Part shown: one piece after another, positions 30,355 to 41,421 of the stretch
Numbering within the stretch: position 1 is the first letter of the stretch
How the letters are laid out: each line of letters begins with the position of its first letter
Assembly: GCA_040954595.2 (NCBI GenBank)
Contig: CM082589.2
Location: 9,920,001-9,984,000, forward strand
DNA length: 64,000 bases
Direction: 5' to 3'
Source: Balanoglossus misakiensis
Taxonomy: Eukaryota > Hemichordata
Notes under the pieces: generated by a model
The model's input: the letters and a program-made list of their open reading frames with translations, nothing else
Told to the model about the DNA's origin: nothing
The model's database searches: none
Position numbers and translations under genes: made by a program

Positions 30355-32323
30355 CAATACGCCAACCTTTAAAATATTACTTTAGAAAGTTTGTATTCAT
30401 ACTTTCTTCAAGTTGTCATAACGCTACCCCGAAATGTGTTTAAGTATTGCCTTTGTATTAATGGGCTAGATTCATGGCGTTATATGTCATAAATTAAAAA
30501 GCCAACCCTTATTGATTTTGATAATATTTATGTCGGAGAATCCACAATGAAAAATATGTATTTCAATTTCATAACTCAAAATGATTTTCAAATCCATGAC
30601 CTTATTTTCAACTCCAGTGATCGTACATCCTGAACCTTGTGCCAGTAAATGATTGGCCATTACAGGGTTAATGGGCACTCTCCCGTTCTCTTCCTCCGCA
30701 GTTTCATTCATGTTCTTGTTTGACGGAAATGGGTGTGACCAGACGCTTGAATGTTTTCATGTGGGTGTCGTTGTTCATCGGGATCGGTCTCCTGGTGTGT
30801 CTGTACAGGTACGCAAGGAGAAACTGCCCACAAGAAGCTGCGAGTGAAACTATTTAAGGTAGTATGTGCCTCGCGGTCCGAGATTCAGACAAATGATAGT
30901 CCTCAAAACTTTTTCAAGTCTTTGATTTACTAAAGTGTATGGTGAGTCTCTTTGAAAACAACAAAAACATTACTCACCATATTGTTATTTTTTTGAAAGT
31001 TTAAAATGAAGTTGACAATGTACCAAACAGATTCTATTTATTTCTTCATGACCATGTTCACCCCAAGGTCATATGGACCTGCAAGTATATGCCAGAGCCA
31101 GAGTCGACATTACCGAAGCCAGAGTTCAAAGCTTGCAGGTCACCCCTTGCCAGCTCATGTCTAGCTAAACTGCCATGGATGCCAAGAGATATAGGACTAC
31201 AGTAACCTGTAGATGGTTTCAGTATGTTTGAAGAAAGTGGTGGCGCACTTTTGGCTACATTTGAAATGGCTATGGTACCAGTGGTTGAATTTGCAAAGGT
31301 GACCTTTGACCTGGTATCATTAAAGATATTAAAGAACGATTGAACATTCCTTGTTGTCGTAAAATGACATCTGTAATAACTTATATTTTATCTGTTCATC
31401 TTGAAGTACTATATATTTAAACGCCAATTTTCCATTGCCAATCAAGTTTTTACAAATAAATTGTAATATGCATGTTGATTTTACAAAAACTCCTTACTTC
31501 CAAGTGAATTCTGTTACACATCACGTAAATATTTTCCCCACGAATTCTTCAGTTGCTGACTCGGAAATTTCATATATTGGGCAGAAATTGGATACATTAC
31601 CGAGCCATTAAAATTACAGTTTTCTATTTTAATTGATCTTCCATAACTTCAAGTACTTTGATTTGACATAAATTAAAAACATCATGGTGAATAAATAAAA
31701 AATCTTTGATTATCTAATTGTGCATGTTTACATGGTTTTATTTTAGTATGCTGGGTACTTAATGTCTAATTGCTCGCTGATTTTATACTGTTCAAGATGA
31801 CAATCTAATTTTAGTTTTCAGCTGATAATGGAAATCACTGATTAAAAAAATTGAATTTTGTCATGAATAAACTTGTTGTTCATGGCAGTTGCTGTATTTT
31901 GTTTCATGTGTATTCAATTTTTGCAAGAATACCATTGAGCACAGTTTGATTTGATTAAACACGTTTATCGGAAAATTTTGTCATTTGAAATATCTGTTTT
32001 TGCGCCCTCTACCATTTGACCAAATGATTCTCTTATTTTGGTGGCCTTTGTCTGTGTATATGAGAATACTATAGTACTCTCGCATCGATGATAGTAGAAG
32101 TTGAAAACGTCTCTTGCCACGTGGCCTAGAAGAAAGGTGATCTTTAGAGTAAAATAAAACAAACTATCCAGATAGGAAGCTAGAAAAGAAGTTGAATCGT
32201 TGAAATTTTATTTATTTTTATATTGTTAATATCGTTGGTGATGTTGACTGGCCGACAATCTTTGTCACACCAGTATTTGCAGGTAGATTAAAACATTGCC
32301 TATTCCAGCAATAATCACAACAG
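30355..32323 (+). repeat. 1.97-kb duplicated segment, copy 1
   Basis: Starts CAATACGCCAACC and ends AATAATCACAACAG. It is almost identical to 47,123-49,090, with scattered substitutions and single-base indels. There are no inverted ends or clear target duplication at either copy, and the flanks are unrelated. It contains a possible last exon (30,702-30,857) followed by about 1.4 kb of AT-rich sequence resembling a 3' UTR. The other short ORFs are not conserved in form. Confidence 0.9.
30702..30857 (+). CDS. Candidate terminal exon, single-pass membrane protein (copy 1)
   Basis: A strong acceptor (GTTCTCTTCCTCCGCAG) ends at 30,701. The frame after it is open for 51 codons to TAA at 30,855. 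It encodes FMWVSLFIGIGLLVCL, a hydrophobic segment long enough to span a membrane, then YRYARRNCPQEAASETI, whose arginines look like a stop-transfer and cytoplasmic tail. The duplicate at 47,471 keeps the same length and frame. I do not recognise the family. No upstream exons are visible in either copy, so it may be a duplicated gene fragment. Confidence 0.4.
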   Translation, partial: FHSCSCLTEMGVTRRLNVFMWVSLFIGIGLLVCLYRYARRNCPQEAASETI

Positions 32324-33009
32324 TCTTACTTTTTCTATCTTTGTAAGCGTTAATCTTTATTGACCTCGCTTGTTGTTTTGTGTTTTTGTGTTGTTTTTGT
32401 TTTTGTTTTGTTTTTTTAGTAGTTTCATAATTTTATTTGTATTTTTAAAATGTTTTCCTGTTTTTTGTTTACTTTTTTATTTTTTTTACTATTTGTTGAT
32501 TGTAATGCTGTATGGGTCTCGACTGTCGGTCCCAACTTGTCATATAATTAGGTAGTACTGGAGTCAGTGGAAACCCAGGTGCCCGCATAATTTCAGGTGT
32601 AGTGACACCGTGTATTGTCATGTTAATGAATAGGGCTTCGTTAGCTAAGTTTCGTGTAGTAAGAGAGCACACTTCAATTTAGGTCTTGAAGGGAGCAACA
32701 AGTCGGGTCTCCCTGCTCAGTGAGTAGAAATACTAGGGGAAATATTGCACCATACCTTGCTGTGTCCATGTAATGCTGTAGCGCGCATTAGTGCTCTCAG
32801 GACCACTGTTTCTGCAATTCGAGTGGAAGTAAATTCAGTACTTCTAGAAAGCAGAATTGTGCTTATTCAGTGCAAACCGGTGTGGTCGGGCGATTGGCGT
32901 GGCTGGCATGGTCGTATGTGGTGTGGCTGGAAATTGCTCCAAGCAGAGTTCTGTGGAACCATCCTATAGACCCGGTATTGCTGAGCATGAAGTGTGGTGA
33001 AGAATTCTC
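32324..33009. other. T-rich tract and unclassified sequence
   Basis: 32,368-32,500 is strongly T-rich (GTTTTTGTTTTTGTTTTG-like). 32,513-32,537 is a 25-bp sequence, starting TGGGTCTCGACTGTCGG, that recurs exactly at 49,400-49,424. The remainder to about 33,009 has no recognised gene and may partly belong to the 5' LTR of the downstream retrotransposon. Confidence 0.4.
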
Positions 33010-33836
33010 GTGTAAGTAATGTATTTGTTTATTTATTTACTATAACTTAAATTTATATTTTATGGATATTTATGTCAAATTCGACAATTTGTAAGTAATA
33101 GGACGGTCATAGTTAAAGCATAATTTTCCATGATATCACATGTAATCATGACGCTTTAACTAGTCCAAATTTCTGATAATTATTATTGAGAAACGTCAGT
33201 ATTCATTTGTGAACAGTTGCTAAGGTGGACATTTCAGTCAATGTTTGTTGATTTTTCATTCAGCCATTTAACCCAAGACTTGCATCTAACAAGTCAGTCT
33301 TCAGTGTGTTTACTTGACTACTGGAGGACTACAAGTGGTAGAAAACATGGTGTATCACAGATTGTATGTGTAATGTGGATCGTCGCTACATCGTTCATCT
33401 ATACAGGACTCCATCCCATATTGTGGTTGAATCATGATTGTTTACTATGAATGTTATATACAGCTAAGTGACACTTACCATTGTTTAGACAATATGCAAT
33501 AGACAATAAACTATAGTGATATTGTGAATATATTCATTTATGTAATATATTAAGTAACCCATTGTATTGTATGACCAATTGTATCAGCATACCTGTACCT
33601 GCTAAATTGGTTAGGACAGAGACATTTGATATTGTGCATATTGTGCACAAAAATTATATTCCTAGTATTATCTTTATATTATTTAATTGATTTAAATTAA
33701 ATCAACTGTATTATTGTATCCGCACTGGTTTGTGTAGTTTCTCCCCATACCTTATCCACGGATGTTTACTCCTTGGCACTGAGAGCTGCTCAATATTTAT
33801 CCTGGAATCAGAGGGGTGCCCTCCACCTCTGACATT

Positions 33837-33854
33837 TGGGGGCTCGTCCGGGAG
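33837..33854 (+). promoter_or_regulatory. Primer binding site, tRNA-Pro type
   Basis: TGGGGGCTCGTCCGGGA lies two bases after a CA-ending putative LTR. It matches 17 of 18 positions of the tRNA-Pro primer site familiar from gammaretroviruses. This fixes the 3' edge of the 5' LTR and the + orientation. Confidence 0.8.
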
Positions 33855-34172
33855 TTTTATCGTTTTGTTGTGCATTTGTTTGTATACTATCATAAATTGT
33901 TGCCATATAGTGGAGACCATGGTTTTGATAGGTAGAGATTCTGCAAATTGTGAAGACGGTGCTGGGTCTGTAGGCTGGTACTGTTACTGTATGTGCGCTT
34001 GTGGTTTCCTGCTATATAATATGGGCCGTGTTGGTTTGCGTCGTGCGTTTGGCTGTGTTGACTTGTGCTGAATGCCCTGTACTGCTAGTGGTTGTCAAAC
34101 TGGGGGTTGTAAATCGCGATACAGCAAAGCATATATGCAGAAAGAATATCTAAGATAGGGAGAAAATTTGGG

Positions 34173-35945
34173 TTGGAAGGGACTGCTTTAAAAGATTATG
34201 TTAGAGAGGAACAAATTAGACAGAGGGATCTTAGGGCTACTGAGAGAGAGGAGCAGAGAGAAGATAATAGGCGGCGCGAGGAACATGAGAGAGAGATACT
34301 GAAAATGCAAATTCACTTACAAGAATTAAAATTGAAAGGGGAAAATACAGAACAGCAGGTTACTGAAAATAATTTGGCCAAAGCGCGTGCTCCGAGACTA
34401 CAGGGTTTTCGTGAGGATGTTGATGATATGGATGCGTACCTTCAACGTTTTCAGCGCTACGCCACTGCTCAGAAGTGGGAAAAAGATGTCTGGGGGTGAA
34501 TCTCAGTGCATATTGTTACAAGGTAAGGATGTATCCACATACAACCAAATGCCTGCAGCGTCTGCAAATAATTATGATGAATTGAAACCAGAGTTATTGA
34601 GGGCTTACCAGTTAAGTGAGGAGAGTTTTCATGACAAGTTCCGTTCGTGTATGCCACATTATGATGAAAGTGCTCAAAAGTTTATGGACCGTATTGGTGA
34701 CTATTTGGGCAGATGGGTAGAACTGGCTGGTACTCCAAAGACGTACAATGGGCTTACAGATCTGTTACTTCGAGAGCAGTTTATTGGAGTATGTTCCAGA
34801 GACATGGCAATGTTCATTAGAGAGCGACGGCCAGAGAATGTCCAAGAGATGGTATCTACTGCCTCAAAATACTTAGATGCCCGAGGGTGGTGGAAACTGC
34901 CAAGTAATGCCAAGAATAATCCAAGGAGCCAGCCGACAGCAAATACCAAGCCTTCTGTATATCCAAATCAAGTAAATAAGTTTAATAACAAAACCAATGG
35001 TTCCCATGTTTTTAAAGGTACGTGCTTCGTATGTGGTAAAGGTGGTCATATGGCCAAAGATTGTAGAAGTAAGCCAAAGATGCATAAGACGGCGGTATTG
35101 TTAACTGAAGAAGATAGAAACTATCCACCTAAACAAGAATGTACACATTGGGGCAACCGTCAACAGCCCAGGGGACTAGACACTGGTTATGCATGTATGG
35201 TGGTAGCAATGGAAATAGATAAAACAGATGCAACACTGAATAAGGAGTTCGTGTTACCATGTGGTCATAAGCTCCCAGTGATGAGTGCTGCTTGTAGTGC
35301 CCATGGAGTGAAGAAGATGCCGGTAATGAAGGGATTGCTCGATGGTAAGCTGGTTAGCGTTTTGCGTGATAGTGGGTGTAGTAGCGTGGTAGTTCGAAGA
35401 AGTCTGGTGTCAAGTAATCAGCTGACTGGTGAGTACAGGACGTGTGTTCTGATAGATGGGACTATTAGAAGAGTACCTGTAGCCTCTATAAAAGTTGATA
35501 CCCCTTACTTTGTTGGTGATGTTACTGCACTGTGCATGATGAACCATGTGTATGATTTAATACTGGGCAACATTGATGGTGTATCTGACCCTTCGAATCC
35601 TGATACTACATGGCAGGAACCATTGCCGACATGTAGACTGTGTACAACTGTTGGACAGGTACCAGGTTTAGCAAATGCTGTGGAGACCAGAGCCCAGAAG
35701 ATAGCCAACCAAAAACCAATCAGAGAGCTTAAAGTACCTAAAGCTGTTGGTGAAGTGGTGATGCCAGGGAAGCTTCAACAAGCTCAAGAAGAAGACTCCA
35801 CTCTTGACAAACTACGTGAGAAGGCAATTTTGGGTGACGAGAAAGTGACTAGGAATGGAGGTAGGTTGAAGTTCATCATGAAAGATGGGATCCTGTACAG
35901 AGAGTTCAATTCGCCAATGGTCCAATTTGGTGAAAAGCTGTTACA
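34173..35945 (+). pseudogene. Gag and protease of the Gmr1-like element (frame-broken)
   Basis: The N-terminal part is a highly charged coiled-coil-like stretch (REEQIRQRDLRATEREEQRE) leading to capsid-like sequence (DMDAYLQRFQRYA). A stop at about 34,497 coincides with a shift into the frame that is open from 34,387, where the capsid region continues (FHDKFRSCMPHYDESAQKFM). A CCHC knuckle CFVCGKGGHMAKDC lies at 35,023-35,064. LRDSGCSSVVV near 35,363 is the protease active-site DSG. The segment ends in the linker usually found before integrase (KDGILYREF), where the DNA transposon begins. No ATG is obvious at the very start. Confidence 0.8.
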
Positions 35946-36025
35946 CACTGCGGGAAATACTAGAGCTATGTTGGGCAGTATTCCGCGAAGCGCGAGCTCC
36001 CATGTTCACCATAGCAACGCATTGC

Positions 36026-36037
36026 CAAGATGGCGGC
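36026..36037 (+). promoter_or_regulatory. YY1-like motif over the start codon
   Basis: CAAGATGGCGGC matches the YY1 consensus AAGATGGCGGC and contains the ATG of the following ORF, 80 bp inside the left transposon end. A similar ATGGCGGC lies on the minus strand at 40,903-40,896 near the other end. Motif resemblance only. Confidence 0.4.
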
Positions 36038-36680
36038 GCCCGTGTTGATCGATGCCGAGAAAGTTATAAAACGCAAATTGCGAGAGGCAAAATCTGTGCT
36101 TAAACGTAAAAAATGCGTGTCGGACAATCTGTATATACACCCACTCTTTGATGAACTTGAGGATGTGACAACAAGGGCCATATTTCGAAACGACAAGCTG
36201 TCAAAGGACAAGATTCGTTGGCGTGACGTCGCCGTATTTCCCATGTTTCAGCGTGATATGACCTACTGGCAGAAGACCTTCTACGCTCGGCTGTCAACAT
36301 CCCCGTCGTTAAGGTCACCATGGCAAAGCAGCTTTACACGACAAATGCCGAGGGAAGTATTTGATGTTTTTCATCAGTTTGCTACTCGGACCGGTTTTGG
36401 TATCGACGAGAAGACCTCCAGGGCTATCATAACCTTGACCTTCACAAGTTCCTTGAAGCTATTGTATGTGATACGGAAAGGTTATTGCTACGAGGGCGCT
36501 ATCGGTCAGCATACAGAGAATATCCTAGAGAAGAAAGTCCGTGGAAAGAGGGTAGCTGTTATATTCACACCTGAGAAGCCCTGTGTTGTGAAATATTTTA
36601 TCAACAGGGAGACTGTTGCTGTTAGATTCAGCTTTGGTGCCTGGAACAAACATGGAATTCCATTACATCCAGAGAACTGA
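36030..36680 (+). CDS. 216-aa ORF of unknown function in the CACTA-like element
   Basis: Starts MAAPVLIDAEKVIKRKLREA, a basic helix-forming N-terminus. A middle with aromatic and charged residues follows (FPMFQRDMTYWQKTFYARL, FHQFATRTGFGIDEKTSRAI), then a C-terminal half with beta-like hydrophobic alternation (KRVAVIFTPEKPCVVKYFI). It is intact from ATG to TGA with no internal stop, in contrast to the frame-broken host retrotransposon, so it is likely a functional second gene of the transposon. It is transcribed divergently from the transposase-like gene. I do not recognise a domain. CACTA elements commonly carry an accessory protein besides transposase, which would be the natural guess. AATAAA at about 36,810 could serve as its polyadenylation signal. 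Confidence 0.6.
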   Translation: MAAPVLIDAEKVIKRKLREAKSVLKRKKCVSDNLYIHPLFDELEDVTTRAIFRNDKLSKDKIRWRDVAVFPMFQRDMTYWQKTFYARLSTSPSLRSPWQSSFTRQMPREVFDVFHQFATRTGFGIDEKTSRAIITLTFTSSLKLLYVIRKGYCYEGAIGQHTENILEKKVRGKRVAVIFTPEKPCVVKYFINRETVAVRFSFGAWNKHGIPLHPEN

Positions 36681-37638
36681 ACCCTATTGATTTTTCACAC
36701 TGATTCAACCCATCTGAGGAACATTTTTTTCCTGATCTGTGGCACATGTTGTTCAGTGTAGATGTATCAGTCTGTCAAGACAGTCCTCTCACAATTGACA
36801 TATATTCAAATAAAAAAAGGAAAATTAGAAGACTCAAAAATTCATCACTTGTCTTTATTTATCTACATTCAATACAAATGAACAGATAATGTTTACAAAA
36901 TTTCCTAAACTGTAAAATTCTTTTTTTCCATCATTATTGTAACATAGATTTTTCATTAGTTTCAGAAAAAAATGTATGTTACCTACAATCAACATTGATA
37001 AGTCAATCAAAACTGCTCATCTAACAGTTAACCAGGATTTCTGGTCTAAATTTAATTAATATTTACAATTAATTCCATGACAAAATTTATAAATATCAAG
37101 AATTTGATGAGACTTAATTCTTTATTTTTTCACAAATTCATTAAAATTTCGTGCAGGTGCAGAATAAACAACTCCTCAAGAAAAATGTAAAACTTTTCTA
37201 TCAAGCTTATGTATGTCATACATTTTAATTTTGCAAAGCACTGCAATCACTATACGATTAAGGGTTTATTCACAATACTTAATAGTGGTAAGATAAGTTT
37301 CAATTTCCCTGTCCCCATACATGCACACATATACAAAATCCCATAAGAAACATATCATCTCCAGTTCAAAAAGTGTGAATTCATGTGATTTGTGATCTCC
37401 ATTTTTATTAAATGCAGCTCTCAACTACAGATGAGTCTTTATAATTCTGTAATGTAATTAATACTATAGTTATCCTTTAATTCTAAAGTAGCACACAGTG
37501 ACACAATCCACTGTTTCAAATTCAATCATTGTTCACAGCATAAGTTTCTTGAGTTTATTTGATATTTTACCAGTGACAGCTGCTTTTTTTATGTCATCCA
37601 TAATTGGGTCAACACATATTTCACAGGCAGTCATTGTT
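36681..37638. other. AT-rich intergenic region between the convergent transposon genes
   Basis: About 950 bp, A/T-rich, with no ORF of note. It holds possible polyadenylation signals for both genes (AATAAA on + near 36,810 and TTTATT-type complements such as 36,855-36,860 and 37,408). It is the tail-to-tail spacer of the two genes. Confidence 0.5.
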
Positions 37639-39773
37639 TCATTTTTTTAAATTGCCACACATACAGTAGCCTGCATTCTCATAATATCGACTGGGAATGT
37701 ATTTTTCTTTTTCTTTAAGCTCAAATTGACCTACATTTGCATTTCTATAGTTGTCAGCTTTTGGACTTTTGTTCCTCAGCCAAAAAAGCATCACATATTC
37801 GTGTCGAAATATGAGGGCCCACCTATTTTGAGGTGTAGAATTTTCACTGAATTCTAGCAGGCGTAGATGCTTTGCCTCTCTGCCTTCCATTGTGTTTAGG
37901 CCTAATCCCAGACTGAATTGCTTATAGATACTAGTGGTGTGTTTTGGGACTACATAACCAATGTGCCACACAGTATTATTGACATTCAGAAACAGGGAAT
38001 GTAGATTAAAGTACCACCGACACTTATGCCTAAGTACAAGCAAATCTCCCTCATTTATGTTGAATCGTGAGAATAACAAAGTGATATCTCTAAGCAAGAT
38101 ACCAGTATATGTGTAGAGAGCTAATTGAGCCCGACGCTTTGGTCTGTCTGTATCGCTTCTCAATGCTAATACCAATCCTATGAAATGCCAAGCAAGTTTG
38201 CGAGACTCCTCACCAGTGAAGCGATAAACCACATTAATGTTGGCATTTGACTTGACACTATTTTCATTGAAGTATTTTACAATCTTATTATACAACTTTC
38301 CAGCTTTTACTTGATATTTTAGGGCAGACAGGAATTTGTACAGATATGACTCGTTAGGTAGATTCTCAATTTTAACTCCATTTTCACGACCCTTTTCCGA
38401 AGTGTGGGCAACTGCGTCAATCAGTAATCGTTGGAAGTAGTATTGCCATGCATTGTTCTTTAAATGCAATGGCTCAGCCTTGGCACAATCAATAAATCTA
38501 CCCAACGGTGGTACAAATTCCTGTCTTGACCTCAGACTGGCTATAAATTGTGTGATTTTGGGTCGCACTGTTTTGGGCTTTCCAGTTTTAATTTTCTTAG
38601 TTGACTTCAACTTTTCAACAGCTTCTGCATCTTTAATTCTTTTCTGATATTTCCATTCATCCCACTTCTGACCTGGGCCAATTTCTGCTCCAATACAATC
38701 AATATCATTTTTGGAACGTTAGCAAATGAGCTGAAATACTTTGCTGCATTGCTTAGTTCTCCAGACACACTGGCCAATCCCTTCTGATCAAAGGGTAAAA
38801 GTGACACCTGAAAAGTTACATCAAGACTGCCAACTTTATATTTACGTTTCTCAATACACTCAAGGTCTTTTGACAATGCAATTGCAAATTCAATCATTAT
38901 GGGGTCATCCTCTTTTATGTTTGCCCCTAATAGGAGAAAATTGTGGTCTGGGCTAGCAACACGGTGGGTCACATTCAAGAAACTAACTAGCCATGCAGTG
39001 GCCTGTCCATGTTTGCCAAACGGAGCCCCGTCAGCACCTATACTGATTTGAAATGAGCCCTCCTGTTTACCGAACCAGTTAAGAATATCAGGCTGTGTTT
39101 CCCCCATATTTAAATATAAACTGGCAATCTTAATAAGCAACTCCTCAGGGTTTCTTTTTAAGCCGACTTGTTTGCCTTCAGATGATATAATTGGCTCAAG
39201 ATTTCCAATGTCAAGGTTACTTACATACTGTACAACTTTTGTGTATGGGAGCAGTCTTGGTATTCTACAGCCAGAATGAATTTCTAATGCTTTCCTAGGA
39301 TGTTTCAAGTTGGAGAACATCTGAAGTTCACTCTGCCTCAGACAGTTATATTTTCGTTTGGATAGCACTCCGCCCTCATACATAGTTCTGACACTCCTCA
39401 CCAAATTGTTCTCACTTTTCTCAAATTTACTGATGTATTTATCAAATACTGATGGCATTACTTTTTTACTGATTTGGGGAGAGGTTCTGAAGAATGTTTT
39501 CATTTGGTCAGGAGTGGCAGAATTAACAAGAGTATACCACAAACCATCAAGTGCTGCTTTTGGTGGATGTAGTACATTCGGTTTATTTATACCTTTGGCT
39601 GGGCTTACATCTGTAGTTGCTACATGAATATTTATGGCTGCTGATAAGGTTTCACACCTACGTTCATACTGTTGACGTCGCGACAGCTTCAAAGATTCAC
39701 TATTATCTGCACATACTTCAGTGTTCTTGTGGACCCATTTAGAGCGTTTCACATTAACAACATCAACAGGAAT
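37639..39773 (-). CDS. Large exon of transposase-like gene (one apparent frameshift)
   Basis: On the minus strand an acceptor (CACTTAATCTTTCAG) precedes 39,773. The exon runs to a stop at 37,639. Two overlapping frames (39,773-about 38,710 and about 38,710-37,639) join at an A-run (CCAAAAATG, about 38,712-38,716), where one extra A would make a single protein of about 710 residues. Features: SRRQQYERRCETL, then ISIGADGAPFGKHGQATAWL, LLPFDQKGLASVSGELSNAA, SRQEFVPPLGRFID, AEPLHLKNNAW, LGLGLNTMEGREAKHLRL, and a C-terminal CMCGN. I recall proteins with this motif order from many invertebrate genomes, uncharacterised. The Asp, Asp and Glu in ADGAPF, PFDQKG and GELSN are candidates for an RNase H-like catalytic triad, which is inference. 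Confidence 0.7.
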
Positions 39774-40126
39774 CTGAAAGATTAAGTGTGTGATAAATAT
39801 ATACTAATTAGAATATAATCATTATATATAAAATAAAATCTTCTTACAAGTTAATCATTAATTTAAATGTCCTTGATAAGAAATACACACGTGTAGCCTG
39901 TATTTTTCTGACAACTTCTGCAATAAAAATCCTAAAAAATATACATAGTTTGTTGGAAAACCTAGATGTTTTGCATCAAAGCTGAACCCATTTTGTTATC
40001 ATTGTTTACACAGGATCATGTGACATGAAGTTCAAAAAGCGAATTTGGGCTAAAATTTGAAGAGGATTTATACAAATCTGAGATTTTTAAAATTATGACT
40101 AAGTCTATTTATCTGATCTAGCTTAC

Positions 40127-40585
40127 CTTTCTCTTATTATTCTTTGTAGCTAAGATCTCACAAATCTTACTGTTCTTCTTCTCTAGTCTAGCTAGCTGGG
40201 TTGAGGATTTTTTACTAGTCTCCTAGCTGCACTCAACTTATTCAACTTATCCTGAATTATGCTTTCTTCCTCATCTCTCTTTCTCTTTCTCTGTCTACAC
40301 CACTCTCCTAAGTTAAACCTGTGTTTAGTCTGTCCTCTCTTTGTTCTAACTACCAATAGGTTGTTGGCCACGCTCCCAGACAAAGATCTAGTCTTCAATT
40401 TCTCCTGATATAGTTGTTGTAAACACTTCTCTTCAGCTACCTGTCTCGCTATCTTTTGGTCCTTTGCCCACTGGCCTATGTTGAAGTAACTTTTCCCTTT
40501 TCTATTCGGCATAACAATAGACAAACTTTTAAGAAGTGCGCTACTCCTGTTGAATAGTTTGCCCCACATGGCTCTAAATCTATAC
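40127..40585 (-). CDS. Upstream exon of the minus-strand transposase-like gene
   Basis: A polypyrimidine acceptor (TTGTTCACCCTTTTCAG) opens the exon at 40,585, and AAG|GTAAGC closes it at 40,127. The donor phase (0) fits the next exon at 39,773. It encodes two similar basic modules, SYFNIGQWAKDQK and HRFNLGEWCRQRK, about 50 residues apart, then a coiled-coil-like KLNKLSAARRLVK. The frame stops at 40,192, but the +1 frame continues with QLARLEKKNSKICEIL to the donor. The switch is at an A6 run near 40,210. An internal ATG (AMWGKLFNRSS) could be the start. Further upstream, an ATGGCGGCGCTTCG start near 40,903 is a candidate first exon that I could not connect. Confidence 0.55.
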
Positions 40586-41421
40586 CTGAAAAGGGTGAAC
40601 AAGAGAAATATCTTTACAATAATTATCTATCCGAGGGAAGCAAAAACAAAACACCTGCTCATTATACTTCCTCCAGAAATTGAGGTCAAAGGTGACATAG
40701 AAAGAATGTGGGTAACCTTACCATAACAATCTCGCCCATTCATTTTTTTCTTATTTCGTTTTCACCCTCGAATTTCCAGCGAATTATATCAAGAATATAT
40801 TTTAGCACAAACTATTGGTTTCTGATTTTTCAGTTACGGTCTTATTTTCTGTCAATTCTATGAACAATATCACCATGTCGCCGAAAATTCGAAGCGCCGC
40901 CATTACAATCAATGTAACCCGTGCTGCTGCCAAGGAACACACAGGGTCGTATATTTTCGCTTGGTATGATTTCGTCATATTGCTTGTAGCAGCATTTTAA
41001 ACATGGAATCCTATGTTTACGTATAAAAGACTAAATTCGTATGGTTTTCAAATTGAAAAAAACAATTCTGTGAAGCTGAATCGTTGTAATTTTTAGTGTT
41101 TGTTTATGGTTGCTTAGGACGGCTTCTGCTATAGCAACGGCCAGGGACTGTCAGCGGGTGATCAAAATGTTCAAGTTATTTGGCTGATACACATAAATAA
41201 CACAGCAGAATCGCAACTTTATTTCATATTGTCTCTGACATCTTGCTAATTTTACTAAACAAAACTTGGAATAAAGCAATATTACTCACCGAATTATGCT
41301 GTGCATCGACAGCTGTGTTCGATCGCGAACGCCATTACTGTGTCTAATTAAATATTCATGAGCTTCATAGGCTGCCACGGAAATACTGCCCATAGGTGGC
41401 GTCGTTCAAGCTGTAGTGACA

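Larger units (their letters stand above)
35946..41418. mobile_element. CACTA-like DNA transposon (5,473 bp) nested in the Gmr1-like pol
   Basis: The left end CACTGCGG and right end CTGTAGTG (inverted, CACTACAG) fit the CACTRCRG type of CACTA/EnSpm and Chapaev ends. A second TIR block, GGGCAGTATT(T)CCG, starts at 35,972 on the left and appears inverted near 41,379-41,392. The 3-bp duplication ACA flanks it (35,943-35,945 and 41,419-41,421). Taking out the element and one ACA leaves protease linker and integrase in one frame, which confirms the borders. Inside are a + strand ORF (36,030-36,680) and a minus-strand spliced transposase-like gene (about 40,585-37,639). Confidence 0.85.
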
